Source: an uncultured Coriobacteriaceae bacterium (GTDB taxonomy: Bacteria > Actinomycetota > Coriobacteriia > Coriobacteriales > Atopobiaceae). Taken from it: DNA of 64,000 nucleotides. The DNA is taken from assembly GCA_902778135.1 (NCBI GenBank), contig CACYWP010000005.1, forward strand, positions 83,632 to 147,631, read 5' to 3'. The position numbers and the translations under genes were made by a program. Under the pieces are notes generated by a model. It saw only the letters and a list, made by a program, of their open reading frames with translations. It did no database searches and was not told where the DNA came from. This document shows, one piece after another, positions 7,727-18,767 of this stretch. Each line of letters opens with the position of its first letter. Positions within the stretch are counted from its first letter, which is position 1.

Positions 7727-9088
7727 ATGTCAGCATTTCCCAAAGGCTTCCTGTGGGGCGCCGCGACGAGCGCCTTCCAGTATGAAGGCGCACAGTGCGA
7801 GGGCGGCAAGGGCTGGAACACCGCAGACGAGCGCTGCCGTCTGCGCGCGGCCAACCAGGCCGACGCAAGCGTTGCAGCCGATGGCTATCACCACCTTGAG
7901 GAGGACGTGGCCCTCATGCGCGAGCTGGGGCTCACGTCGTATCGCTTCTCCATCTGCTGGAGCCGCGTCATCCCCGATGGCGATGGTCCCGTAAACGAAG
8001 AGGGCGTGGCCTACTACCGGCGTTTGCTCGAACTGCTGGACGAGGCGGACATCGAGCCCGTCGTCACGCTCCTGCACTTTGACATCCCCTGGACGCTGGT
8101 AGAACGCTACGAGGGCTTTGTCGACCGTCGCGCTATCGATGCCTTCGAGCGCTACTGTCGCGTGTGCTTCGAACGCTTTGGCGACCTCGTACGTTGGTGG
8201 ATCACCATCAACGAGCAGAGCGTGATGTGCTTTGCCACATCGATGCTGGGTCTCTCTGACGTTGACCCATATCTGGCGCACAAGTCTGTCCAAGCCAACT
8301 ACCACCTATACCTGGCCAATGCTCGTGCCGTTATCGCATGCCACGAGATGTGCCCAGGTGCCAAGATTGGTCCGGACGTGTCGTATCCCACGCTCTATCC
8401 CATGACCTGTGCGCCAGAGGATGTGCGAGCTGCCTACGATATCGAGGAAGAGGTCGCCTACGCTCCCATAGAGACCTACGTCTACGGCACCTTCCCGCAG
8501 TGGCTGGTCAACAAGTGGGAGGCGGCAGGCACCTCGCCCGTGCGAGAGTCTGGGGACAACGAGATTCTCAAAGCTGGAACCTGCGACTTTTTAGGAGTGA
8601 ACTGGTATCAGACCAACGTGGTAAGCGTTGCGGGGTCAGGGAGCGTTCTCAACATGGGCACGGCGATGGGTGCCCGCAACCCCTACCTCGAGTACACCGA
8701 GTGGGGCTGGAGCTATGACCCCAGTGGTCTGCACATCGCCCTGCACGAATGCTGGGCGCGGTTCCGCAAGCCCATCATGATCTGCGAGAATGGCTGGAGC
8801 GAGCGCGAAGAGCTCGGCGCGGACGGTCACGTGCATGACCCGAAGCGAGTGAAATACCTGCATGACCACGTACACGAGATGGCACTCGCCCTCGAGGACG
8901 GGATTGACCTCGTCGGCTACCAGCACTGGAGCTTCGTGGACCTGCTCTCCAGCTCGGACGGTTTCAACAAGCGCTATGGCCTGGTGTTCGTGGACCGCAC
9001 CGACTTCGACGAGAAGGAGTGCCGCCGCATACCCAAGGACAGCTTCTATGCGTACCAACAGATAATCGCCGAAGCACAGAAAGCGTAG
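7727..9088 (+). CDS. GH1 6-phospho-beta-glucosidase
   Basis: A 453-residue (beta/alpha)8 glycosidase of family 1, opening [21 protein letters not shown]. Acid/base Glu163 lies in TINEQS and nucleophile Glu354 in CENGW. Near the C-terminus SSSDGFNKRYG matches the phosphate-binding loop of 6-phospho enzymes, so the substrate should be a PTS-imported phospho-beta-glucoside, hydrolysed in the cytosol. AAGGAGGGA precedes the ATG. Monocistronic, bounded by a regulator palindrome and a strong terminator; no transporter is adjacent, so it must share one. Confidence 0.92.
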   Translation: MSAFPKGFLWGAATSAFQYEGAQCEGGKGWNTADERCRLRAANQADASVAADGYHHLEEDVALMRELGLTSYRFSICWSRVIPDGDGPVNEEGVAYYRRLLELLDEADIEPVVTLLHFDIPWTLVERYEGFVDRRAIDAFERYCRVCFERFGDLVRWWITINEQSVMCFATSMLGLSDVDPYLAHKSVQANYHLYLANARAVIACHEMCPGAKIGPDVSYPTLYPMTCAPEDVRAAYDIEEEVAYAPIETYVYGTFPQWLVNKWEAAGTSPVRESGDNEILKAGTCDFLGVNWYQTNVVSVAGSGSVLNMGTAMGARNPYLEYTEWGWSYDPSGLHIALHECWARFRKPIMICENGWSEREELGADGHVHDPKRVKYLHDHVHEMALALEDGIDLVGYQHWSFVDLLSSSDGFNKRYGLVFVDRTDFDEKECRRIPKDSFYAYQQIIAEAQKA

Positions 9089-9096
9089 GTAAAGGA

Positions 9097-9133
9097 AGTC
9101 GGCGGCTCGAGACACGTGCTCGAGCCGCCGACT
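9097..9133. terminator. Bidirectional terminator between GH1 and aldo/keto reductase
   Basis: A 15-bp perfect stem (AGTCGGCGGCTCGAG with its complement) and a 7-nt loop sit between the convergent stops. Confidence 0.7.
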
Positions 9134-9166
9134 CCTAAAAGACGTTCTGTTTTGGCTGCCACCGAA

Positions 9167-10174
9167 CTAGCGGTTGCTCTTGCTGTTGAGGAAACTATAA
9201 CCCGCATGCTCCACGAAGCCGCGATGTCCGAACACCTCGTGCGAGCAGAGGGCTGCGTCCAGCTCGGCCAGCTCTTCCGTGCTCAGTTCCACGTCAGCCG
9301 CGCCAAGGTTCTCCAAGATGCGACCCTGGTTCTTGGAGCCGGGAATGGGCACCACGTTTGGCCACTTGGCGAGCATCCACGCGAGGCACATCTGGGCAGG
9401 CGTCGCGCCTTTGGCCTCGGCCCACTTGGTCAGCTCGTCCACGATGGGCTGGTTGCCGGCAATGTTCTCGCGCGAGAGCTGCGGCACGAGATTGCGCACA
9501 TCATCGACCTTCTCGAACTCGGTTGTGGGCTTAATCTTGCCAGATAGCAGGCCGCTTGCAACCGGCGAGAAGGGCACCAGGCCAATGCTCTGCTCCACGA
9601 GGTAAGGCAGCAGCTCGTCCTCGACGTCGCGCTCCAGCACGTTGTAGAGGTTCTGCACGGCGGTAAGAGGCGTCACGGAGTGCGCGCGCTCGACCAGCGC
9701 AAGCTCCACCTGCGAGAGACCCCAGCCACCGATAAGCCCCTCGGCGATGAGCCGGCCCATGACGGCAGCCATGTCCTCAATAGCCACGCGCTCGTCGTAG
9801 CGGTGCAGGTAGTAAAGCTCCACGTGGTCGGTGCCCAGACGCTTAAGCGAGCTATCCAGGTGCGCACGCACAGCTGCGTAGAGGTCAGAAGCTACGACGT
9901 CCTCGTCAGTCAGATGGAACTTGGTGGCGATGGCAACCCTGCCGCGCACCGGCGCGAGCGCTTTGCCCACGAGCTCCTCGTTGTGACCGAGCCAGTACAG
10001 CTGCTGGCCGTAGGCCTCGGCCGTGTCGAAAAACGTGCAACCCGCATCGACCGCCGCGCGAATGGCTGCGATGGAGTAGTCCTCCTCGGGAATCTGCCCG
10101 TAACCGTGGCTGAACGCCATGCAGCCCATACCTACCGCAGAGACCTCGAGCTTGCCAATCATGCGTGTCTTCAT
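9167..10174 (-). CDS. Aldo/keto reductase
   Basis: A 335-residue NADPH-dependent oxidoreductase of the AKR superfamily (YajO/IolS-like branch). The catalytic tetrad is visible: Asp and Tyr in FFDTAEAYG, Lys in ATKFHL and His in YYLHRYD. The C-terminal cofactor segment is VVPIPGSKNQGRILENLGA. It is divergent from the LysR gene at 10294, the usual arrangement of a regulator and its target. Substrate cannot be read from sequence. Confidence 0.92.
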   Translation of the reverse strand: MKTRMIGKLEVSAVGMGCMAFSHGYGQIPEEDYSIAAIRAAVDAGCTFFDTAEAYGQQLYWLGHNEELVGKALAPVRGRVAIATKFHLTDEDVVASDLYAAVRAHLDSSLKRLGTDHVELYYLHRYDERVAIEDMAAVMGRLIAEGLIGGWGLSQVELALVERAHSVTPLTAVQNLYNVLERDVEDELLPYLVEQSIGLVPFSPVASGLLSGKIKPTTEFEKVDDVRNLVPQLSRENIAGNQPIVDELTKWAEAKGATPAQMCLAWMLAKWPNVVPIPGSKNQGRILENLGAADVELSTEELAELDAALCSHEVFGHRGFVEHAGYSFLNSKSNR

Positions 10175-10262
10175 TGCTCCGACCCTTCTCTCGTCTTATG
10201 CCCTCGTTCATAGTTTCGCTTGGTATTCATGGCTTGTAAAATGCTATTTTTGATTGCTACTT

Positions 10263-10277
10263 ATGCTCGTTATGCAT
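10263..10277. promoter_or_regulatory. Possible LysR site
   Basis: ATGCTCGTTATGCAT has ATGC/GCAT dyad symmetry in the 119-bp gap between the divergent aldo/keto reductase and LysR genes, next to the LysR start. Such small dyads are typical LysR sites, but one short dyad is weak evidence. Confidence 0.3.
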
Positions 10278-10293
10278 ATGGGAGGCAAGTGCG

Positions 10294-11154
10294 ATGGACA
10301 CGGAAAAGCTGCGTCAATTGGAAGCGGTCGCACGTCTGGGAACGGTAATCGCCGCCGCCGAAGAGCTGCATGTCTCGCAACCAGCACTCAGCCGCTCGCT
10401 CGCACGACTCGAACGGGATCTGGGGACAGAGCTGCTGGAGCGAAGTGGCCGACACGTGCAAATCAGCCGCGCAGGAAAGGTCGTGCTCGAGTATGCTCGC
10501 CCCATCCTGCACGAGGAGCGCCTCATGCGTCAGGCGCTTGCGGAGCTGTCCGGCGAGAGGTCGGGTATCTCCATAGGCTCTATCGCACCGGTGCCGCTGC
10601 GCATCCTCGTGTCGGCCCTCTTGGCAGAGCGGTCCGACCTACGTCTCACCACTACCAGCCTTGAGGCGGCCGAGGTTTCGACCGCGCTTCTCGATAGCAG
10701 GATTGACCTCGCTATAGGACTCGAGAACGATCGGCTGCCTGCCTTTGAGAGCAAGTTCCTGATGACGGAGCGCCTGGCGGTCTCGCTCCCGCATGGTCAC
10801 CATCTGGCGCACCTCCCAGAGGCCTCCTTCTCAGACCTCGACGGCGAGACGTTCCTGCTGCAGGCGCACGTTGGGTACTGGCGCGCCATGGTCGAGCGTG
10901 CGATGCCCCGAAGCAGGTTCCTTGTGCAGGAGAACCGCGACGTCTATCTCGAGCTCGCCCGGACCTCACAGGCAGCCATCTTTGTGTCGGACGCGGGAAT
11001 GTCGAACGCCGACACCTCTGGCCGGACGGTCGTCCCCATTTCCGATGCGGAGGCTCACCCCGCTTTCTGGCTGCTCATGAGGGCCGACGCGCGAGACGAG
11101 GTACGAGTGCTGTTTGAGCTCATCCCACAACAACATATTGTCAATCCTATGTGA
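10294..11154 (+). CDS. LysR-family transcriptional regulator
   Basis: A 286-residue regulator with an N-terminal winged HTH (AAAEELHVSQPALSRSLARL, residues ~20-39) and a C-terminal periplasmic-binding-protein-like effector domain. GGGAGG lies upstream of the ATG. It probably controls the divergent aldo/keto reductase and itself. Confidence 0.92.
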   Translation: MDTEKLRQLEAVARLGTVIAAAEELHVSQPALSRSLARLERDLGTELLERSGRHVQISRAGKVVLEYARPILHEERLMRQALAELSGERSGISIGSIAPVPLRILVSALLAERSDLRLTTTSLEAAEVSTALLDSRIDLAIGLENDRLPAFESKFLMTERLAVSLPHGHHLAHLPEASFSDLDGETFLLQAHVGYWRAMVERAMPRSRFLVQENRDVYLELARTSQAAIFVSDAGMSNADTSGRTVVPISDAEAHPAFWLLMRADARDEVRVLFELIPQQHIVNPM

Positions 11155-11273
11155 GACGGTGGCTCCAAGCTCGCGCGTCCAAGTAGTCTCCCAGAAATAC
11201 GCGCAGCAGGACATCGGCGACTGCCGATGCCCCACAACACGACCCTATCAAGAATGGGCCGTGAGGCAACGTA

Positions 11274-11320
11274 CGCCAAAGTGGCAAAAAAACGAAGTCC
11301 GAATTCTTGCCACTTTGGCG
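11274..11320. repeat. Inverted repeat with CCAAAGTGGCAA arms
   Basis: CGCCAAAGTGGCAA (11274-11287) is perfectly repeated in inverse at 11307-11320 with a 19-nt spacer holding an A-run. It lies between the convergent LysR and GH1 genes and may end transcription. The right arm and its flank (GCATCTTGCT) recur at 25490-25513. Confidence 0.6.
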
Positions 11321-11370
11321 CATCTTGCTAGACGAGTGTGCGCTTCATCGACGTATTACTGTCGATCTTC

Positions 11371-12899
<1,529 letters not shown>

Positions 12900-12922
12900 A
12901 CCCCAGGGAAGGAAGGGTGAGT

Positions 12923-14245
12923 TTACGCTGCATCCGCCTCAGCAGCTTCAGCCTTCTTGAGCTCGTCCTCGACGTAGGCGTTCCAGAAGGGCCAGAAGAT
13001 GACCAAGCCCATGGCGCACATCAGGAAGGGCCAGACGAGGCCGCCGATGGAGCCGCCGCCGCCAGCGAAGCCCAGCAGCGGAGCGGGCGTAGCCCACGGC
13101 AGGCTCACGCACAGCTTGCCGACGATGCCCGCAGCCGTCGCAGCATAGGTAAGGATGGCGGAGAGAGTGTGCGAGACGACGAACGGAATGATGAGGTAGG
13201 GATTGAGCATGATGGGCAGGCCGAAGATGATGGGTTCGACGATGGAGAAGATCGCGGGCGGGAAGGCGACTGCCGCAAGGGCCTTGAACTGCGGGAGCTT
13301 CTTGGAGTCCTTCATCATGAGGATGAGTAGCGGCCAAGCGGAGCAGGTCCACATGCTCAGACGGCTGAGGCCCTGGGTCCACACGTGGGGAGCCGCGGAA
13401 ATGGCGCCACCGCTGACGAGAAACTCGACGTTCTGGAGGTCCCAAGCGGGAAGGAAGGTGCCCGTGACGGCGCCGACGATGTTGTCGCCATGCAGGCCGA
13501 CGGCCCACAGGATGGCGGTAAGTGCCTGCGACAGGGTGAACATGCCAATGTTGTCAGCACCGCTCAGGATGGGCATGAGGATGGTGGTAACCCAGGTGGC
13601 AACGTCAAAGTCGAGGATGGTGCGGATGATCCAGCACAGGAAGCCGATGATGGCATAGGGAATCACCGCGGAGAACGAACCACCAATTGCAGGAGGCACG
13701 GAATCGGGCAGTGTGATCTTGATGTTCTTCTCATAGCAGAAGTGGATGATGTTGATGGCAATCGCAGCGGCGAGCATAGCCGTGATAATACCGCCGGAGC
13801 CCCAATTGTTGATCGTAAGGGCTCCGATGCCTTCCTCGGTTGCCGCAATGGCGTTGAAGTTGAGCATGATGAAGGCAAAGAACGTGCCGATTGCACCAGT
13901 CGTGCTCGAGATACCCTTAACCTGGGCGTACTCGGAGCCGAGCGAGATGGCCAAGTACGGAGCAAGGATGCCCAGGGAGAGCTGCTGGATGAGCAGGATC
14001 TTGCCGGCATAGGGAGCTAGGAACGGCAGCAGCGCGTGCTCGGTAAGCTGCCCGTCGGCGGCGAGCAGGAACATGACCAGCGCGAGCGAGCCGATCATAG
14101 TGATGCCGATGGTTCCCACCATGCCGTTGGTGATGGCCTTGACGAAATCGAACTGTCCAAACTTGGTGAGCGGTCCCGCAATCTTGTAGACAAACGGCAT
14201 CATCGCGTCTACGAACGACTTTTTCTCGGTGGCTTCTTGTGCCAT
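12923..14245 (-). CDS. PTS EIIC, lactose/cellobiose (lichenan) family
   Basis: A 440-residue membrane channel of the cellobiose EIIC family, starting MAQEATEKKSFVDAMMPFVY after GGAAAGGGG. It has about ten hydrophobic spans and the VGLHGDNIVGAV block equivalent to the GxHG motif of the first EIIC. First gene of an operon with the GH1 at 11371. It lacks its own EIIA and EIIB here and may share the EIIB at 3232 or carriers elsewhere in the genome. Confidence 0.92.
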   Translation of the reverse strand: MAQEATEKKSFVDAMMPFVYKIAGPLTKFGQFDFVKAITNGMVGTIGITMIGSLALVMFLLAADGQLTEHALLPFLAPYAGKILLIQQLSLGILAPYLAISLGSEYAQVKGISSTTGAIGTFFAFIMLNFNAIAATEEGIGALTINNWGSGGIITAMLAAAIAINIIHFCYEKNIKITLPDSVPPAIGGSFSAVIPYAIIGFLCWIIRTILDFDVATWVTTILMPILSGADNIGMFTLSQALTAILWAVGLHGDNIVGAVTGTFLPAWDLQNVEFLVSGGAISAAPHVWTQGLSRLSMWTCSAWPLLILMMKDSKKLPQFKALAAVAFPPAIFSIVEPIIFGLPIMLNPYLIIPFVVSHTLSAILTYAATAAGIVGKLCVSLPWATPAPLLGFAGGGGSIGGLVWPFLMCAMGLVIFWPFWNAYVEDELKKAEAAEADAA

Positions 14246-14371
14246 GTCGAACCCCTTTCCTTCACTGCTTCATTGCTGTGTACCGTGACGTCTTGTGCGT
14301 CCTTAATCGGTTAATTGCAGGATACGAGCCTGCATGTCGCGAAAGATACGGCATCAACAAAGCTGGTTTGA

Positions 14372-14432
14372 CTTTTTGAAAGACGTGGTACGCTTTCGGA
14401 AGAATTGAACTGGTTTTTCAAGAAAGCCAGTT
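14372..14432. promoter_or_regulatory. Operator-like dyads between EIIC and rpiR
   Basis: CTTTTTGAAAG (14372-14382) and an inverted repeat AACTGG...CCAGTT (14408-14432) enclosing TTTTTCAAGAAA lie in the 208-bp divergent gap. They are likely sites for the RpiR protein encoded at 14454. Confidence 0.5.
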
Positions 14433-14453
14433 GATGACCTGGAGAGGAATCTC

Positions 14454-15320
14454 ATGACGCTCATCGAGGCACTGCAGAGGAAGCATAGGTTCACCACCAC
14501 AGAGGAGATGCTCGCCGACTTTGTACTCGCGCATCCCAACGAGGTCGTGGCGATGAGTGCCAGCCAGCTGGCAAAGGCGGCACACACTTCAAACTCGGCT
14601 ATCGTGCGCTTCTGCAGCAAGCTGGGGATTGACGGGTATCGTAGTTTCAACGTGACGCTCGCGCGCGAGCTCGAGCGTCGCTCCGTACAGCGCATCGACA
14701 TCAACCCCGACGAGCCGTTCTTGGAGGGAGCCTCCACACAGGAGGTCATCGACTCAGTGGCAGCACTCACCAAGCAGGCGGTCGATGCGGCACATGACAC
14801 AGTCCGCCAGCAAGACGTTCGCACGGCCGCCCGCTTCGTACGCCTGGCGCGGCGGGTGGTCATCTACGCAAACGGCGACACACGCATCTCAGCCATCGGC
14901 TTCTCGAACCTCATGCTCAAGCTTGGTATCGTCTGCTCACTGGGGGACCAGTACGGCGAGGCCACCAACATGGCCTACACGCTCGGTCCAAATGATGTTG
15001 CGCTCTTCGTGTCATACTCGGGAGGGCTCATCGATGCATCGGCTTACTCACTCGAGCGAGAGTTGGACATCGTGCGCAAGAGCGGCTGTAAGACGATTTT
15101 CATCACCTCGGATGAGACGATAGAAGAGCATGCGGGCAAGGCGGACTGTCTTATCGTGCTTCCCCAAAGCGAGACACGCAAGGGTCGTATCGCTAACTAC
15201 TACAGCCAGACGACCATACGCTACGTGCTCAACTGCATCTATGGCGAGGTATTTGCCCACAATTGGGAAAGCGGCATCGCGGCGCGCGACCGCTACTCGA
15301 GCACGGACGCCTGGGCGTAA
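14454..15320 (+). CDS. RpiR-family transcriptional regulator
   Basis: A 288-residue protein: HTH at residues ~38-60 (SASQLAKAAHTSNSAIVRFC) and a SIS domain in the C-terminal half with FVSYSGGLIDASAYSLERE as the sugar-phosphate loop. GGAGAGG precedes ATG 14454. Divergent from the EIIC/GH1 operon and the probable regulator of it. Confidence 0.92.
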   Translation: MTLIEALQRKHRFTTTEEMLADFVLAHPNEVVAMSASQLAKAAHTSNSAIVRFCSKLGIDGYRSFNVTLARELERRSVQRIDINPDEPFLEGASTQEVIDSVAALTKQAVDAAHDTVRQQDVRTAARFVRLARRVVIYANGDTRISAIGFSNLMLKLGIVCSLGDQYGEATNMAYTLGPNDVALFVSYSGGLIDASAYSLERELDIVRKSGCKTIFITSDETIEEHAGKADCLIVLPQSETRKGRIANYYSQTTIRYVLNCIYGEVFAHNWESGIAARDRYSSTDAWA

Positions 15321-15437
15321 GTAACAGTTGCACGTACACAATGGCTAGGATTAGAACGGCTTTGCATGTACCTGCGAAAGGAACTACCGATAATACGTGC
15401 TGAAATAGGCAATAGCAGTTCTCCTTGCATAGCAATC

Positions 15438-15468
15438 GAGGGCCCCGGGGTGCATCCCAAAGGCCCTC
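15438..15468. terminator. Hairpin between convergent rpiR and GH35-like genes
   Basis: GAGGGCC and GGCCCTC arms, 17-nt loop, between the two stops. No clear U-run. Confidence 0.4.
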
Positions 15469-15508
15469 GCCGGTTCTTCGTGTCATGGCGCAGTTCATAC
15501 CCTGTGGC

Positions 15509-17098
15509 CTACGCGTAACAGAGCACCTTCACTCGCAAGAGCGTCGGATCCTCGAAGCGCAGGAACATGGTCTCATCGCCATTGAGCCTACGGTCGCGAA
15601 CCCACACGCCGTCACGGAAACTTCCGTCTTCGCAAGCCAGTAGGTCCACGTTCGGCAGGTCTACGTCGTTCGAGCGTGGCGTGACCGTCGCATTCATGAT
15701 GAGCAGGTATGCCTCATCTGTTGCGTTCGTCAGCGCAGCGACAACCCCTGGCCCCTCGCCGAAAGTCACGTCGCAAGTCCAACTGCCCAGGTTAAGCACC
15801 TGCTGTCTCCCACGCTCCTCGATGACAGCATCCATGCATCCATAACCACCGGCTGCTGAGAAGAGCTGTGACATCGCATCGGCCACGGCGGCATAGCAGC
15901 TGGGATCTTGAGGCGTACGCAGCGCAGGATCAGTGATGTCCATGCCAAAGAGGATGCCGATGTCGCTGGAGAAGGGTTCGCCCATCTCCTCAAATCCAAA
16001 AGGTGAGCACGACAAGGCATGGTGGTGCGCAATGGTCCAAGCTAGACGCGGAGCCGCATGAGCATGGGTTGCTGTCTCGGGTATGGCTAGAGGGTTATCG
16101 AGCTTGACGTAGGAGTCACATACGTCACAGAACGTCGGCACGTAGATGTCGGGGCAAAGTATGTCCACCGAAGGTGCCGCATAGCGCCAGACTTCCATCA
16201 CACGTGCGTTGGGACCGCCCGTAGGAAAGCGTCCGGGTCTCTTTCCCTTGTCGAGCCAGGCATTGGCCATCGTAGGCAGCGGGTAAGCATCCTTCCCCGC
16301 AGCTGCAACCGCCTCCACGTAGCGCGCCGTACGATAGGTCTGAAAGAGCTCTTCTGCTACCGTGCCAAAGACCTCAGTCCACGTCCCAGATGACGCGCCT
16401 GCTGCCATCGCAGACGAGATGTCTGTTGCCAGTGTGTCCTCGTGTGCCTGCAGGTAGCCAAGCAACCCTGATGGCACCTGCTCCGCGAAGGCCTCATCAG
16501 CGGCGTCGCAGTGGTCACGAGCCGCACCCATCAGACCGCACTCGTTTTCCACCTGCACGGCAACTACGGTTTGCTGGACTTCGTCATATTCCCTGACATG
16601 TGCCATGAAGGACGAGAACGCTCGGGCATCTGCAGCTCGCGTCGCCTCACAAAAGGCTGAAAGCGTCGTGTATGGCATGTCATAGAAATCGGTCAGAATG
16701 GTCTTGTGTTGACCTTTGATCGGTTCTGCTCGCCAGAACCGTACCGTGTCACGCTTGACCCATTCCGGCGCGTACATGCAGCCGCCGTTCTTCCAGGCCC
16801 CAAACCACAGAGGCACAAGATGACCGCCACGCTCACGTGCCTGGTCTATGAGCGCGTCGACGATAGTGAAATCAAATTGACCTTCCTCGGGCTCCACAAG
16901 CTCCCAAGTCACCGGTACGTAGAGCGTATTGAGACCAAGCTCACCTGCCTTATCCCATGCACGTCCCATCCAAGCCTTGCTCGACGAGGTCGAGTTGTGC
17001 ACCTCTCCCGCAAGCATGAGGAAAGGACGACCATGAACCATCAACGTGGTTGAGCCATCAACGAGAGCAAGGTAAGGAATGCTGGTGTGGCCTGACAT
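15509..17098 (-). CDS. GH35-like beta-galactosidase (DUF5597 type)
   Basis: A 529-residue clan GH-A glycosidase. The N-terminal sequence GRPFLMLAGEVHNSTSSS and VPVTWELVEPEEGQFDF are the opening blocks of GH35-like enzymes; the acid/base is Glu186 in VQVENECG and the later IPETATHA contains a candidate nucleophile. The C-terminal ~130 residues resemble the beta domain of the DUF5597 subgroup. No signal peptide, so it acts in the cytosol. ATG 17098 has GGAG upstream and fits family N-termini; an in-frame ATG at 17143 would add 15 residues. It follows the GH43 gene on the same strand, suggesting both trim the same oligosaccharide. Confidence 0.8.
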   Translation of the reverse strand: MSGHTSIPYLALVDGSTTLMVHGRPFLMLAGEVHNSTSSSKAWMGRAWDKAGELGLNTLYVPVTWELVEPEEGQFDFTIVDALIDQARERGGHLVPLWFGAWKNGGCMYAPEWVKRDTVRFWRAEPIKGQHKTILTDFYDMPYTTLSAFCEATRAADARAFSSFMAHVREYDEVQQTVVAVQVENECGLMGAARDHCDAADEAFAEQVPSGLLGYLQAHEDTLATDISSAMAAGASSGTWTEVFGTVAEELFQTYRTARYVEAVAAAGKDAYPLPTMANAWLDKGKRPGRFPTGGPNARVMEVWRYAAPSVDILCPDIYVPTFCDVCDSYVKLDNPLAIPETATHAHAAPRLAWTIAHHHALSCSPFGFEEMGEPFSSDIGILFGMDITDPALRTPQDPSCYAAVADAMSQLFSAAGGYGCMDAVIEERGRQQVLNLGSWTCDVTFGEGPGVVAALTNATDEAYLLIMNATVTPRSNDVDLPNVDLLACEDGSFRDGVWVRDRRLNGDETMFLRFEDPTLLRVKVLCYA

Positions 17099-17166
17099 AG
17101 TTCTCCAATCAGGTAGTCGTGACGCATAACGAGCGATCTCCATGTCTCGCGGTCATGAAGCACGCA

Positions 17167-18630
17167 TCAGGCGAAGGCTAGTGCTCTCAGGTCGAGAGAT
17201 CCTGACCCGCGGGCAACTACGTAAACGGCGTGAGCATCCGTACAAGTCGAGGAGACCGAGGCCTTAGCCCATACCCAGGCGTCCGATGGGCTGACGCACA
17301 CGCAAGCAATCTCGGAACCATCGGACGCATCGACCCGAACGCTAATCGAGCCATTGAACGTGCCACGCACCTCGAGCCGTACGCTGCGCTCCGAACCGTC
17401 AAACGCTAAGTACTTCCAGCCGACCTCAGCCCCGTCACGCAGGTTGTGCACGTAGGCATAGGCCGAGGTTGCTGCCCCTGCGTCCGCCTCTTGCGCAACG
17501 TACGGATGAGCCTCGTTCCACGTCACCGAGCTGCTGTAATGCAGGATGCCCTCGGCGCTGCGCAAGTGGCAGCATGTGTAGGCGGGCGTCTCGCGTGTGG
17601 CGAGAAGTAGCCCGCCGTTGAGGCCACAGCTGGTCATCTCAGCCTGCTCGACAAAGCCGTCCTCGCGGATCACGACCTTTTCGGCCACGCCCTGCCGCGA
17701 GTTCTGATGCCCATGCGTATGGCGATGGCCAAACACGAAGACCCGTCCGTCAGACAGCTCCACGAGCGACCCATGGTTGTTGCCCGGGTAGTACGTAGCT
17801 TCTGCCTCGGTTGGTTTGCTTGGCGTGCCCACGTCGCCGTTGGAGTGCAGCACGCCACCGTACGCGAGCGGCCCCTCTGGTGTCTGAGCATGGGCCCAGC
17901 AGAGCTCGTGGCCCTGCAGGCTCGAATAGATGAAGTAGTAACGGTCATGGATACGCCGGAAGCTTGACGCCTCGAAGAAGGGATGCGCTTCGAAACCGGT
18001 GCCATTCGCCTGCAGCTTGGCTGGAGCCAGATGCCTCGGCTCCTCGGCCATCGTCACCATGTCAGCCGAGAGACGCGCTACCCAGCTGCCCTCGGTCACC
18101 GCAGCAGGCATGTGCGAGCTGGCCTTGGGCATGCCGAAGCCCCAGTAAAGCCACGCTGCGTCACCTTCGACATACACGGCCGGATCGAATACCATGCCGT
18201 AGCCACAGTCTGAGTCGAATGGCATGCCGTCGGGCAGGGCGACATTGCCAAGAAAGCGGTAATGCCCCGCCGGCTCGTCGCAGACAGCCACACCGATGTG
18301 GCACGGCCTCCCCACGAGCATGGAGGCAAGCGCATAGTACAGATAGAACCGCCCATCAGGGCCTTGCGCAACATCAGGGGCAAAGAGCGGCGCTGATCCG
18401 TCGAGGTTTGAGGGGTCATCGGTCTTACGGAAGATCACCCCTTCAAAACGCCAGTCTGCAAGGTCGTTCTCGGGTGCCGACCAGCATACGTAGTCACCCG
18501 GGCAATAGTTCTCGCCGCCAGCCGCATCATGTGAGCCGTACACGTACATACGACCGTCGAAGACATGTGGCTCTCCGTCGGGCACATACTCCCAACTGGG
18601 CAGATAGGGATTATAGGCAGCTCGTTTCAT
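17167..18630 (-). CDS. GH43-family glycosidase (arabinosidase/xylosidase type)
   Basis: A 487-residue protein with an N-terminal five-bladed-propeller GH43 domain (NPYLPSWEYVPDGEPHVFDGR, with conserved Asp in LFAPDVAQGPDGRFYLYY and a later Glu in FEASSFRRIHDRYYFIYSS) and a C-terminal ~120-residue beta-rich region like a carbohydrate-binding module. ATG 18630 follows AAGGAGAGAGG; a longer in-frame start at 18657 is less likely. No signal peptide: cytosolic removal of arabinose or xylose from imported oligosaccharide. Sits between the EIIA and GH35-like genes on the same strand. Confidence 0.85.
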   Translation of the reverse strand: MKRAAYNPYLPSWEYVPDGEPHVFDGRMYVYGSHDAAGGENYCPGDYVCWSAPENDLADWRFEGVIFRKTDDPSNLDGSAPLFAPDVAQGPDGRFYLYYALASMLVGRPCHIGVAVCDEPAGHYRFLGNVALPDGMPFDSDCGYGMVFDPAVYVEGDAAWLYWGFGMPKASSHMPAAVTEGSWVARLSADMVTMAEEPRHLAPAKLQANGTGFEAHPFFEASSFRRIHDRYYFIYSSLQGHELCWAHAQTPEGPLAYGGVLHSNGDVGTPSKPTEAEATYYPGNNHGSLVELSDGRVFVFGHRHTHGHQNSRQGVAEKVVIREDGFVEQAEMTSCGLNGGLLLATRETPAYTCCHLRSAEGILHYSSSVTWNEAHPYVAQEADAGAATSAYAYVHNLRDGAEVGWKYLAFDGSERSVRLEVRGTFNGSISVRVDASDGSEIACVCVSPSDAWVWAKASVSSTCTDAHAVYVVARGSGSLDLRALAFA

Positions 18631-18710
18631 ATGCCTCTCTCCTTGTGAGCAGTGCAATTCGGGCTCGCTTCAGCGATACAACTCATCCCCGTGATATACG
18701 TCGGGGAAGC

Positions 18711-18730
18711 TCCGCGACACCTGCCGCGGA
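18711..18730 (-). terminator. Hairpin between EIIA and GH43 genes
   Basis: TCCGCG and CGCGGA arms with an 8-nt loop in the 137-bp gap; a second possible arm pair CCCCG/CGGGG lies at about 18687-18706. No U-run, so read-through from EIIA into GH43 is plausible. Confidence 0.3.
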
Positions 18731-18767
18731 CTCCCCCGAAACTCCCGTGCCATCCGGATCGTCGTGC